Shown here: piece after piece, positions 37,223 through 44,982 of the stretch | How positions within the stretch are numbered: the stretch's first letter is position 1 | Layout of the letters: every line of letters starts with the position of its first letter | Assembly: GCA_001314845.1 (NCBI GenBank) | Contig: LJZQ01000008.1 | Location: 33,355-97,354, forward strand | Direction of reading: 5' to 3' | Origin: Marinobacter excellens HL-55 | GTDB lineage: Bacteria > Pseudomonadota > Gammaproteobacteria > Pseudomonadales > Oleiphilaceae | Length of the DNA: 64,000 bases | Program-made: the position numbers and the translations under genes | The notes under the pieces: model-generated | Told to the model about the DNA's origin: nothing | The model's database searches: none | The model's input: only the letters and a program-made list of their open reading frames with translations

Positions 37223-37613
37223 GATGTCCACCTCGTCATGGGTAGGGCCGTTAAAATGCAGGCTCGAAATGGTGTTCGCTTGCGAAGCGCTGCGAACGCC
37301 ACTCATTTGACGGGTAATCCTAATAAAAAACGTCAATAAAAAATCTCGACCAGTTCGCTCAGAAACTTCAGGCGGCGAAAAGGCTCGTTAGAAAAAATCA
37401 AAGAACGGTGATAGCGGCAAGAACTCAAGAAACACTATTCTTCTTTATTTTCAACGTGATAAGAACACTTAAGGAACAAGGAAGAATCTAAAATGTTCGG
37501 AAAGGAGGGTATGACGGGATAATTGTAAATTAATGTCTGAAATCGTCAGCTTTTTTTACGCACTTTAGTAGATTGCGCAAAAAAAGCTGACGCATGATGC
37601 GTTGGGTACAAAA
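37223..37613. other. Intergenic region with long inverted repeat
   Basis: About 390 bases between the start of the lipoprotein gene and the end of the CocE-type hydrolase gene. The left part should hold the promoter of the lipoprotein-subtilase pair. The right part holds the 17-base-arm inverted repeat at 37545-37591. No coding frame here is credible. Confidence 0.5.
37545..37591 (-). terminator. Long inverted repeat, probable terminator of the CocE-type gene
   Basis: Arms of 17 bases (37545-37561 and 37575-37591) match with one mismatch around a 13-base loop. Each arm contains a run of seven T or A next to GTCAGC, so the poly-T lies inside the stem instead of after it. It is 23 bases past the stop of the hydrolase gene on the minus strand. 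Either a terminator in both directions or a dyad operator would fit. Confidence 0.6.
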
Positions 37614-39608
37614 TCAGTTATCCAGCACCTCGACCGGAACCACTGGAAGAACCAGGCTGGAGGGCGTATCTGGCCCAGTGTGGAGTGTCATTAAGCCCAA
37701 AACGGATGGTATCAGCGATGTTAGAAGCGGTGGAACACCCTGAGCAACATTTGAGGTGTTGATAGAAGCTCTCAATGCGCTACCTGGAGGTACGAATGCA
37801 CTGCTGGAGAAAATCTCGACCGAGACTTTTCGCACCTCATCGCGCTCCAGCATCGAACGGTCCTCTACCCGGAAGGTATGCCAGGGCTGAATCATTTCAC
37901 CGTTTACAAATCGGGAACGGCTTTCATCTACCGAATTCATACTGGCAGTCATCAAGCCGTTGGTGATCGGACTGGTAGTCCCGTTGGGGTGGACAAGGTC
38001 AAGCCGCACTGAAAGCTGAACGTCTCTTGCGGTTGAAGAAACCCATAAATCAGCCTGCATCGGTCCATTCAGGTATAGCCCTTTTTCCCCGGCTGGCAAC
38101 TCAAACTTGATCGCGCCGAGCTCAGAAAAACGGTTATCCTCCAAGCAGGGTAATGGGATCAGCCCGGTAAGCCCGGCAGTCCACTGCGTGGTGCTGAACG
38201 AGCATAGGCCGTTCAGGGGCTGTTGAAGCACCTCAATTGCCTCTGAGCCCACAGGCTGAGCAGAAGTTATGGCGCCTTCGGGGCCAAGATAGTAACGCTG
38301 AGCCTGCATTTGTGGGTGAGGCCAATGGCTCGCAGTTTCATACTTTTCCAGGCCCAGAACGTACTGAGTTACGTTAGGTTGAGTCTCTGCGCCAGCATCT
38401 AACCTCATTACATATTGATCAAACCACTGAAGACGGAGAACGTCCAGAGGCGGCACTCCATCTCTGGGTAAACCGTCACTGGGAACACCAGCCGCCTCTA
38501 TGTGGGTCCATGGGCCGATCAGAAGTTTGACAGGGACACGACCACTCAAACGCTCGTACCAAAGCGGCTCACTTCTCTGGAACAGGTCGAACAGACCACC
38601 CACCACAAACGTGGGCACGTTTATCTTATCTACGCCCTCCATGGGCGAACGAATTTCCCAGAACCCCTCGTCAAATGCAGTTTCTTGCTCGCCCAATAGC
38701 GCTTTGAGGATGGTAGGCACCTGAAAATCCAACAACGCACCTGTCAGCCGCTCTGGCACTGCAGTCAGAAATGCGCTCGGATCGGTTGGCAACAACTCGA
38801 GGGGCAACAAACCCAACCCTGTCACCAATGCCATCCAGGAGGGGATGAAAGTGGCATTGACATTGCCACCGGTAAAGACAATATCGCGGTAACCGTCACC
38901 AATCGGCACGATGGGAAAAGACGCTTTCACAGCGGGATGGTTCTGTTGCGAAGTGAGAATCGAGGTGATGCCCAGGTAAGAAATACCTTCAAGCCCAATG
39001 GCAGGTTTAGCCCAGGATTGATCAACAACCCAATTCACAACTTCTGTGTAGTCTGCCTGCTCTCGTTCGCCGAACGCCTCCCAATTACCACCTGAATTGC
39101 CGGTGCCGCGCACATCGACCACCACATGGGCATACCCGCGCGTGACCAGATATTCGTTGGCGCCGCCCACCTGCGGCACAAACTGCCCTACTGACGTGTT
39201 ATAGGAAGTTTGGGTCAATACGACGGGAAAACGCCCACTCGCAGGAGCATTCCGGCCAAAACCAGGCAGTGTGACTTTGACAAACAGCTTGGTGCCATCC
39301 GACATTTCAATGGTCTGATCAGGCAGCGAGACCGCATGCGTATGTGTTGGTGCTCGCTCATAGACGTTCCACTCCGTAGAACCTTCCTCGACCACAGGGA
39401 CGAACTTTGCCGCCGTGTTCCGGCTGCCAAGAGCCATCATCTCGCGCACAGCTTTCGGCTGCTCGGAGTGAACCTCGGGGGGCTCAGAATTCGGTGAAGC
39501 AGGCGCGGAGCTAGACGGCTGAGAATTCTGATCTGATGAACCGCCACATCCAACCAGCAGGAAGGCAGCACTGATCATTGCGAAGTAGAGCGAGGCTGTT
39601 TTTTTCAT
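37614..39608 (-). CDS. CocE/NonD-type hydrolase lipoprotein (X-Pro dipeptidyl-peptidase-like)
   Basis: A 664-residue lipoprotein (lipobox FLLVGC, then GGSSDQ). The alpha/beta hydrolase core begins at DGTKLFVKVTLPGFG. VVVDVRGTGNSGG follows, and the nucleophile elbow GISYLG is near residue 207. The acid is probably Asp in GGLFDLFQRSE (near 338) and the base His in LIGPWTHIEA (near 367). A C-terminal jelly-roll domain follows (DLWVSSTARDVQLSVRLDLV). CocE/NonD enzymes hydrolyse esters, amides or prolyl dipeptides; which applies here is open. Being outer-membrane tethered, it would act on external substrates. It is not obviously in an operon with its neighbours. Confidence 0.87.
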   Translation of the reverse strand: MKKTASLYFAMISAAFLLVGCGGSSDQNSQPSSSAPASPNSEPPEVHSEQPKAVREMMALGSRNTAAKFVPVVEEGSTEWNVYERAPTHTHAVSLPDQTIEMSDGTKLFVKVTLPGFGRNAPASGRFPVVLTQTSYNTSVGQFVPQVGGANEYLVTRGYAHVVVDVRGTGNSGGNWEAFGEREQADYTEVVNWVVDQSWAKPAIGLEGISYLGITSILTSQQNHPAVKASFPIVPIGDGYRDIVFTGGNVNATFIPSWMALVTGLGLLPLELLPTDPSAFLTAVPERLTGALLDFQVPTILKALLGEQETAFDEGFWEIRSPMEGVDKINVPTFVVGGLFDLFQRSEPLWYERLSGRVPVKLLIGPWTHIEAAGVPSDGLPRDGVPPLDVLRLQWFDQYVMRLDAGAETQPNVTQYVLGLEKYETASHWPHPQMQAQRYYLGPEGAITSAQPVGSEAIEVLQQPLNGLCSFSTTQWTAGLTGLIPLPCLEDNRFSELGAIKFELPAGEKGLYLNGPMQADLWVSSTARDVQLSVRLDLVHPNGTTSPITNGLMTASMNSVDESRSRFVNGEMIQPWHTFRVEDRSMLERDEVRKVSVEIFSSSAFVPPGSALRASINTSNVAQGVPPLLTSLIPSVLGLMTLHTGPDTPSSLVLPVVPVEVLDN

Positions 39609-39689
39609 TGTTTATCCCGAATAAGACCACATCAGGATAAAGATTGCTCTACGATAAAGTTTGGGGCATTGGCCAGAGAGACAAACACC

Positions 39690-39723
39690 TGCGGGCCATG
39701 TCACCATGGTATCATGGCCCGCA
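39690..39723 (-). terminator. 34-base nested palindrome after the peptidoglycan-binding lipoprotein gene
   Basis: TGCGGGCCATG (39690-39700) and CATGGCCCGCA (39713-39723) are perfect reverse complements. Between them lies a second palindrome, ACCATGGT, offset by two unpaired bases on each side. The structure begins about 20 bases past the stop at 39742 on the minus strand. No T tract follows, so it may be a weak terminator, an mRNA-end stabiliser or a protein binding site. Confidence 0.6.
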
Positions 39724-39741
39724 AGCCGGCTTAGCGACGGA

Positions 39742-40935
39742 TCAATCGCTCAAACCCAGACGCTTCATTGTTTCAATCGTGATGGCACCAGAGGCGAGGC
39801 CGTTCTCGATTTGGTATTGGGAGAGGGCATCTATCGTGCGCGGCCCCGGCAATCCATCCTGTTCACCCGGGTTGTATCCCAGCCGGCTAAGGCTTGACTG
39901 AATGTTCCGCACCGTGTCTCTTGTCAAATCCCTGTCACAAACGGCCTGGCGCGCAACAATCTGGGGACGCCCCTCAAACCGCCGAACATTTACATCCATG
40001 GTTTCAGCGGGAATTTCCCTTTCTATGGCCTGCGCAGGCTCAACCAATTCAGCAATTTCGAAAGATTCAATTTCGTCATCCAGCTCTACCGGCACCACTT
40101 CAGCGGGCTGATCGACCATCTTGCGCGTAACGGTTTTGAACTCTGCAGGAATCACTTCAGTTCGGGTAGTTTCAGGCTTAACCAACCGGGTGACTGTGAC
40201 CGTTTTAGTTTTTGCAGGAATCTCTTTAGCGCAGAAACCGAAAACGGCTGACGACGCTCCGTAAGCCGCAGCGCCTGAGGTACGGCAAGGTTCCAGTTCT
40301 GTACGTGCTTGCTCCAGAACCACTTCTTCCTCTACATCACGGTACTCTGAAGGCTCAACAACCAAACGAGTTGTTTCTGGCTTAACCAGCACCCGCTCTT
40401 CAATCTCTTTGTACGTTGCCGGCTGAACACGGAAGGTTTTCGTGCCTTCTTTGGTGACTACCTGCTTGAAACCACGACGGAATTCGGCCGCTGTCACTTC
40501 TAACCTTGTCTCAGAGTCGCGGACCTTCACGGTCACGCTATCATCCACAGGACGCGGCTGAACCTGAGCGTACACCCAACATTGCCCTGGTCGTATATCA
40601 AGTTCTCCATTGCCTGTCTGACTAAGGAGCAAATCCGCCGTACCGATAGATTGCCCTACTCTCTGATCACTGACGGGAACCGGAGAATCCTCATCAACAG
40701 TCGCGGCCTGGGGCTTCGGCTGCTCAGAAAGCCGAGGGCTCTGCAGCGGTTCTGCTGCCCGAATCACCTTCGTTGCTTTCTGCTCGACCGTGGGTAATTC
40801 ATTCATCCCGAGCTCGTAGGTGTACAAACCACTCACTCTTGGTGCTGGCTGCGGCTCATGCAGCGCGCAACCTGTTATTGAAAGAATCAGCAAGGAAAAC
40901 CCAATGAAGTGCTTAACAGAGATTGGTCTGCTCAT
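39742..40935 (-). CDS. Repeat-rich lipoprotein with C-terminal peptidoglycan-binding domain
   Basis: The ATG at 40935 is preceded by GAGGGG; the frame also has an ATG at 40947 overlapping the upstream stop (ATGA). From 40935 the product is 397 residues with a lipobox (LILSITGC). The middle consists of degenerate repeats of about 20-30 residues of the form V.P.EY..VEE.V.V.PETTR (YKEIEERVLVKPETTR; FKTVTRKMVDQPAEV). The C-terminus (about residues 340-395) is a PG_binding_1 domain (IQSSLSRLGYNPGEQDGLPG). It probably links the outer membrane to peptidoglycan, and may support the Tad pilus because it is co-transcribed with a TadD-like gene. Confidence 0.75.
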   Translation of the reverse strand: MSRPISVKHFIGFSLLILSITGCALHEPQPAPRVSGLYTYELGMNELPTVEQKATKVIRAAEPLQSPRLSEQPKPQAATVDEDSPVPVSDQRVGQSIGTADLLLSQTGNGELDIRPGQCWVYAQVQPRPVDDSVTVKVRDSETRLEVTAAEFRRGFKQVVTKEGTKTFRVQPATYKEIEERVLVKPETTRLVVEPSEYRDVEEEVVLEQARTELEPCRTSGAAAYGASSAVFGFCAKEIPAKTKTVTVTRLVKPETTRTEVIPAEFKTVTRKMVDQPAEVVPVELDDEIESFEIAELVEPAQAIEREIPAETMDVNVRRFEGRPQIVARQAVCDRDLTRDTVRNIQSSLSRLGYNPGEQDGLPGPRTIDALSQYQIENGLASGAITIETMKRLGLSD

Positions 40936-40943
40936 GGGGCCCC

Positions 40944-41648
40944 TCATGATTGAGCTGTGAATTGTCGCGAAAACTCGATGCCAGAAGCGATCACCTGATC
41001 ACTCAGGCCCGTTTCACGCTGAAGCTGTTCGACCATTTGATTACCACCGCGCAAGTAGTATGCCGCTACCATACTGCGCGCCACACTCTGCTGCTTGCCT
41101 GAAAGCTCATAGGCTGTTCTCAATTCAAAAGCCGCCTGACCAAACAAACCTCCGCGCATCAGCGCAACACCGAAGTCGTTTCTGATGGGGGCTGAGGCTG
41201 GGTCTTGATTTTTCGCTTGCTGAAGCGAATCCAGACCTTCCTGAACACGATTCGTCTTGAGATAAACGACACCCATGCCGTGGTAAGCAGCAGCGCTGCC
41301 ACATGCCCGTACGATTTGTTCGAATGCCCCCTCAGCCTCAGCAGACTGTTCCACCTTGGCCATTAACTCAGCCCAACGGAGCCAATGTTGTTGGGTTGAG
41401 AAAGAAAGTGTTTCAAGGCGGGCAAGCGCAGCGTAATTCTCTGATCTGGCCATCAAATCATCGATTGCATCCAACTCGACTTGTTGCTCGGGCGTCACAT
41501 TGTTTGAGCAGACAATAGGAAGGCTGTCATTGGAAGACGCAGCGTCTACATGGCCATCCTCTTCTGCCTGCATAGCGGCACAACCTACCACCAGTGTTGC
41601 CATGGTTGCGGCCAGAACCGGACGAGCGATCGCGTTCCAGTACTTCAT
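40944..41648 (-). CDS. tadD: TadD-like tetratricopeptide lipoprotein
   Basis: A 234-residue lipoprotein (VLAATMATLVVGC) with TPR-type helical pairs across about residues 50-200, including AYHGMGVVYLKTNRVQEGLD and APIRNDFGVALMRGG. This matches TadD, the TPR lipoprotein of Tad pilus systems that is thought to help secretin assembly. The rest of the Tad operon lies about 10 kb away (51-60 kb), so the match is by size, lipobox and TPR pattern. A general TPR lipoprotein cannot be excluded. Its end overlaps or nearly abuts the start of the peptidoglycan-binding lipoprotein gene. Confidence 0.7.
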   Translation of the reverse strand: MKYWNAIARPVLAATMATLVVGCAAMQAEEDGHVDAASSNDSLPIVCSNNVTPEQQVELDAIDDLMARSENYAALARLETLSFSTQQHWLRWAELMAKVEQSAEAEGAFEQIVRACGSAAAYHGMGVVYLKTNRVQEGLDSLQQAKNQDPASAPIRNDFGVALMRGGLFGQAAFELRTAYELSGKQQSVARSMVAAYYLRGGNQMVEQLQRETGLSDQVIASGIEFSRQFTAQS

Positions 41649-41829
41649 TCAAATCTCCTTCATGAACAGGTGCGGTCAGCGTATTGGACTAGTATACCCG
41701 AACCGGTGCCTGGTGCGAGCGACACCACTACCACCCAGCGTTGAAAAAGTTGGGGTGCACGATTACCCCTGACCCTTCACGCGATGCAATGGCGATCTCC
41801 GGGTACATCTTACATAAACGATGACCCTG

Positions 41830-41861
41830 TTGATTTACTATGATATAACCTACACTATACT
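41830..41861 (+). promoter_or_regulatory. Possible promoter for the three-gene unknown cassette
   Basis: TTGATT at 41830 resembles a -35 box, and TACACT (41851) or TATACT (41856) resemble -10 boxes with spacings of 15 or 20 bases. Neither fits ideally. The position about 75-100 bases upstream of the preferred start at 41932 is reasonable. Confidence 0.3.
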
Positions 41862-41931
41862 ATTCGTTACAAACCGTTTTATCGTGCCAGAAGTTCAGAT
41901 CTGCGGCACGCTCCTGATCGGGACCTCAATT

Positions 41932-42633
41932 ATGCTGAAAGCTGAAGCTCAAACTTCACATGCAAGTGTTAACGGAACCGCCCGTTCGGCTTTGTTCTCA
42001 GAGGATGTTAGGGAGGCCTTTGTGCCGTCTCGTGCCCTTACCGGCAATGCTCTCTCGCTGATCCGACCTTCTGACAGATTGAAAATGCTGGTAAAAAACC
42101 GCCAGGCATTTGGCCTGGACCCAGTTTTCAACCATGACGACATCAAGCATTGGTTCAGGGACATGAGCGATACGGCCCTCAGGGTCATGATTAATCGTCA
42201 CTGCGCCAAAGCGGACGTAATAAATGCGGTGTGCCATGGAGTCTATCAAGCAACAGACCTTGCATGGAGCTCGCGGAAAATTCTTGTGGCCGCCGCACTC
42301 AAACTACGAGGCGAAGACAGCATTTATCTGACAATGCACAGCGCTTTGCCCGAGTTTGATAATGGCCAGGATTTGCTTGTGTTTATCACAGCTGGCAGGA
42401 ATTTCATGCTTAAATCAGAACTACACGGTGTTGTTGCCATCAAACACACTGCGATGCCACTGACTAAAGTGCGCAAGGCATTGGTTTGGGATCCGGACCT
42501 ATCTTGCTACAAGGCACTTAATCAACAGGCCATCATTGACTATCAACGGCACCACCTCGGACTGAAATCTCTTATGAGGGAAGCTGGAGTGAATGGAGAG
42601 CTTCCCGACATCTCTCAACACGGTGTCTGCTAG
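41932..42633 (+). CDS. Unknown protein, first gene of a three-gene cassette
   Basis: I do not recognise this protein. The frame is open from 41821, but the first 37 codons overlap AT-rich promoter-like DNA, so I prefer the ATG at 41932 (233 residues). It is soluble, with no signal or membrane helix. The central part mixes alpha and beta (SSRKILVAAALKLRGEDSIY, LLVFITAGRNFMLKSELHGV), and the C-terminus is helical (IIDYQRHHLGLKSLMREAG). The next gene starts one base after its stop, so translation is coupled. A regulatory or adaptor role with the following two genes and the EAL gene is only a guess. Confidence 0.6.
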   Translation: MLKAEAQTSHASVNGTARSALFSEDVREAFVPSRALTGNALSLIRPSDRLKMLVKNRQAFGLDPVFNHDDIKHWFRDMSDTALRVMINRHCAKADVINAVCHGVYQATDLAWSSRKILVAAALKLRGEDSIYLTMHSALPEFDNGQDLLVFITAGRNFMLKSELHGVVAIKHTAMPLTKVRKALVWDPDLSCYKALNQQAIIDYQRHHLGLKSLMREAGVNGELPDISQHGVC

Positions 42634-42634
42634 C

Positions 42635-43150
42635 ATGAGCACACAATCTTTCCAACCAGACTTGCCCTTGATCGTGCGGGCCGCAGAACACTATGCGTTG
42701 CTGTTAGCTGAAAAGGCCGAGTGGCTCGCAGAAATCGGTATACCAAATTTTGAGGTATACCTTCAAAGACTCGATCAGGCTGCCGCGAGCCCATTGGATA
42801 CTTTTCTAGGTCCAAATAACGAGCGCGTTTTTCGGGTCAATATGAGCGCTGAGCATATTCCCGGCAACCAGTACACGCTGATTATGCGCATACCGGTTCC
42901 AACAAACCTGATCGAAAAACTCCTCAGCAATCGAATTGTTCTGCATCAGATGATGCGCGCCTGTAGAATATTTGAAATAGAGGCAGTACCCGTGCTTCAC
43001 CAGGATGATCCCGTTTCTACACCTGATCGCCCGGCAACAGCCAATCAACTCAGGCAAAAACCAGAGACAAGAGGAAGGAGTGCGCGAGTATCTACTAATT
43101 ATCTCGCGCAGGCTCTGGCTCAGTACCAGAGGCAGGCGCGCCGTCAGTAA
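42635..43150 (+). CDS. Unknown protein, second gene of a three-gene cassette
   Basis: Starting at the ATG at 42635, one base past the previous stop, the product is 171 residues. It is soluble: a helical N-terminus (LPLIVRAAEHYALLLAEKAE), a central beta region (ERVFRVNMSAEHIPGNQYTL) and a basic, probably disordered tail rich in Arg, Gln and Thr. No family is recognised. The basic tail could bind nucleic acid or another protein. The third gene follows after 30 bases. Confidence 0.6.
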   Translation: MSTQSFQPDLPLIVRAAEHYALLLAEKAEWLAEIGIPNFEVYLQRLDQAAASPLDTFLGPNNERVFRVNMSAEHIPGNQYTLIMRIPVPTNLIEKLLSNRIVLHQMMRACRIFEIEAVPVLHQDDPVSTPDRPATANQLRQKPETRGRSARVSTNYLAQALAQYQRQARRQ

Positions 43151-43180
43151 AGCTCATTCTCCTGCAGGGCAACGTAACAA

Positions 43181-43912
43181 ATGGCCATCGACTTTTATGA
43201 CTTTGGGGAACTAGACAGCGGTTTTGCCGGCTGGAGGGTTGGAGGCACCCTTCGTGGAAAACGTTATCAGAAGTACTTTTCGTTAAAGAACCCCTATGCC
43301 TCCATTGATGATGAAACATGGCAGAAATATCAACATTTGAGGGCAAGGTATTACGAAGCGAAGATGCTTGCAAGATCCGCAGCTTGTCAGTATCGGGACT
43401 TCATAAACACAAACCACAAACGCACACTCCCTATGCGCGGTCTGGGTTTTCAGGGAATGACTCTCGCTATTTTGCAGAGCCCGGGAGCGAACTTTTACCG
43501 ATGCCAGTTCATTGTCAACAATCGAGGGAAAACCCGCAGATTTGCCATCACCGATAGCCTTAGCTTCGATGATGCCTGGAACGACGCCGTGACGGCCTGG
43601 GGAGATCTTTTCGGCATACGGCCAAGAGACGTTCAGATTATACGTGTCACCAAGAAGCCCGCACCCTCAGCATTTAAAGAGCTCAGGCGCCATATGAATG
43701 AGCGTGAGGGGCAATCAATACCGGTAGACGCGTTACATCACGTATTCGCCCAACAACGAAAACGGTTGTCCCAGAGCAAAATGTTCCAGCACGCTGAGCC
43801 CCCCCCGACAAAACGCAAGCCAGATAATGAGCTAATGCAACAGCTATCGTCGATGCTCGCCGCTGAAATCCAGCAATCTCATGCGCCTGACAATAAACGA
43901 GATCCGCAATAA
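43181..43912 (+). CDS. Unknown protein with two AP2/integrase-arm-like beta-helix units
   Basis: A 243-residue soluble basic protein. Two segments show the pattern of three short strands and a helix seen in AP2-like and integrase arm-type DNA-binding domains. The first is around GWRVGGTLRGKRYQKYFSL followed by a helix with DDETWQKYQHLRARYYEAK. The second is around FYRCQFIVNNRGKTRRFAIT followed by a helix with FDDAWNDAVTAWG. The C-terminal 70 residues are polar and probably disordered. This may make it a DNA-binding regulator, but the resemblance is by pattern only. It closes a cassette of three unknown genes and is 130 bases upstream of the EAL gene. Confidence 0.6.
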   Translation: MAIDFYDFGELDSGFAGWRVGGTLRGKRYQKYFSLKNPYASIDDETWQKYQHLRARYYEAKMLARSAACQYRDFINTNHKRTLPMRGLGFQGMTLAILQSPGANFYRCQFIVNNRGKTRRFAITDSLSFDDAWNDAVTAWGDLFGIRPRDVQIIRVTKKPAPSAFKELRRHMNEREGQSIPVDALHHVFAQQRKRLSQSKMFQHAEPPPTKRKPDNELMQQLSSMLAAEIQQSHAPDNKRDPQ

Positions 43913-43999
43913 ATTATGCAGCTCCGTCCGATTGACTGAAAAATCACAATAATCAGTCACCACAGTCATTTGTATACTTTTGTAACAAGGTGTATGTTT

Positions 44000-44019
44000 C
44001 GTATATGATAGTTCATACG
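44000..44019. promoter_or_regulatory. Short inverted repeat upstream of the EAL gene
   Basis: CGTAT (44000-44004) and ATACG (44015-44019) form a dyad with a 10-base spacer, 25 bases before the hairpin that covers the ribosome site. It also overlaps a TATATGAT that could be a -10 box. A regulator site is possible, but the arms are short. Confidence 0.3.
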
Positions 44020-44023
44020 ACAT

Positions 44024-44038
44024 AACTCCAGAGGAGTT
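44024..44038 (+). promoter_or_regulatory. Hairpin that sequesters the ribosome binding site of the EAL gene
   Basis: AACTCC (44024-44029) pairs perfectly with GGAGTT (44033-44038) across the loop AGA. GGAG is the ribosome binding site for the ATG at 44044. In the folded state initiation would be reduced, so this is a candidate for translational control or for a simple thermosensor. Confidence 0.5.
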
Positions 44039-44043
44039 AAACC

Positions 44044-44922
44044 ATGCAGCCAGCTCAGCACGAAGTCAGCATTTCTGAAAAGATCTCAAGGCTCCAATCG
44101 GTGATTGAATCTCAGAGTTTTGAGCTGGCCTTTCAACCAAAATTCCGGTCTTCGGGCGCCATATGTGGGGTAGAAGCCTTAGCACGTTGGCCTAATGCAG
44201 TTGCGGCCTGGCAACAACCCGAGGAGTTTGTCAGGTTGGCGGAACGAGAAAGCCTTTCGGTGGCACTGGACCTTCAGATCCTCGCCCAGGCAATTAAGCT
44301 TATGCGCTCCCTGCCGAGCTCCATTAATGACCACCTGACTCCACTGTCAGTGAACGTCTCAGCCGCCAGCATTCTGGATCCGTTATTTATACGCTCTCTG
44401 GAGCGTATTCTCTCGGTTGAGCACCCGATCAGACTGACGCTAGAGTTAACAGAAACTGCACCATTGCAATCTCTTAAAAAAGCCAAACGAGTTTTCGACC
44501 ATTTGGCACAGCTCGGCGTGTCGCTATCGATCGACGATTTTCTGTATGGCTACAATGACATCGGTGTATTATCCGCACTACCTGCAAACGAGGTCAAGAT
44601 TGACAGAAAGGATGTCGCGCTGATTCATGAACGCTCAAGTTTCCAGCGCGTGGCCGCTATCATTACCATCGCGAGGCAGCGTAACCTGTTTGTTACCGCA
44701 GAAGGAATTGAAAACGATGGGCAATGGAGCTTGCTCAAGTCTATGGGCTGCGACTTTTGCCAGGGATTCTGGTTGGCACCGCCAATGAATATCAAGGACC
44801 TTGCAGCCTTCGCGTCAGGGAGAGCACAGCGCCTTAACAACGCCCCGGCACGCCAACACATCGGTACACATAGCAAACATTACAAAGGCTTAAGCCCCAA
44901 CCAGGGACTTGCACCGCATTAA
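44044..44922 (+). CDS. EAL-domain cyclic-di-GMP phosphodiesterase
   Basis: A 292-residue protein made essentially of one EAL domain with no signal or membrane helix. Catalytic motifs are present: EALARW near residue 45, SVNVSA (metal Asn), LTLELTE, SIDDFLYGYN (DDF with Tyr-Gly), VKIDR (Lys), TAEGIEN (Glu) and CQGFW (Gln). Loop 6 reads DDFLYGYND, not the common DDFGTGYSS, but the two aspartates remain, so activity is plausible. It would lower c-di-GMP and so oppose pilus and polysaccharide output. A 110-base upstream region carries a dyad and an RBS hairpin, suggesting regulated expression. Confidence 0.9.
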   Translation: MQPAQHEVSISEKISRLQSVIESQSFELAFQPKFRSSGAICGVEALARWPNAVAAWQQPEEFVRLAERESLSVALDLQILAQAIKLMRSLPSSINDHLTPLSVNVSAASILDPLFIRSLERILSVEHPIRLTLELTETAPLQSLKKAKRVFDHLAQLGVSLSIDDFLYGYNDIGVLSALPANEVKIDRKDVALIHERSSFQRVAAIITIARQRNLFVTAEGIENDGQWSLLKSMGCDFCQGFWLAPPMNIKDLAAFASGRAQRLNNAPARQHIGTHSKHYKGLSPNQGLAPH

Positions 44923-44982
44923 TTTATAAAGCATCATCAGTGCAATACGATTGTCTAATAACAAATACAATAGGATTACATA

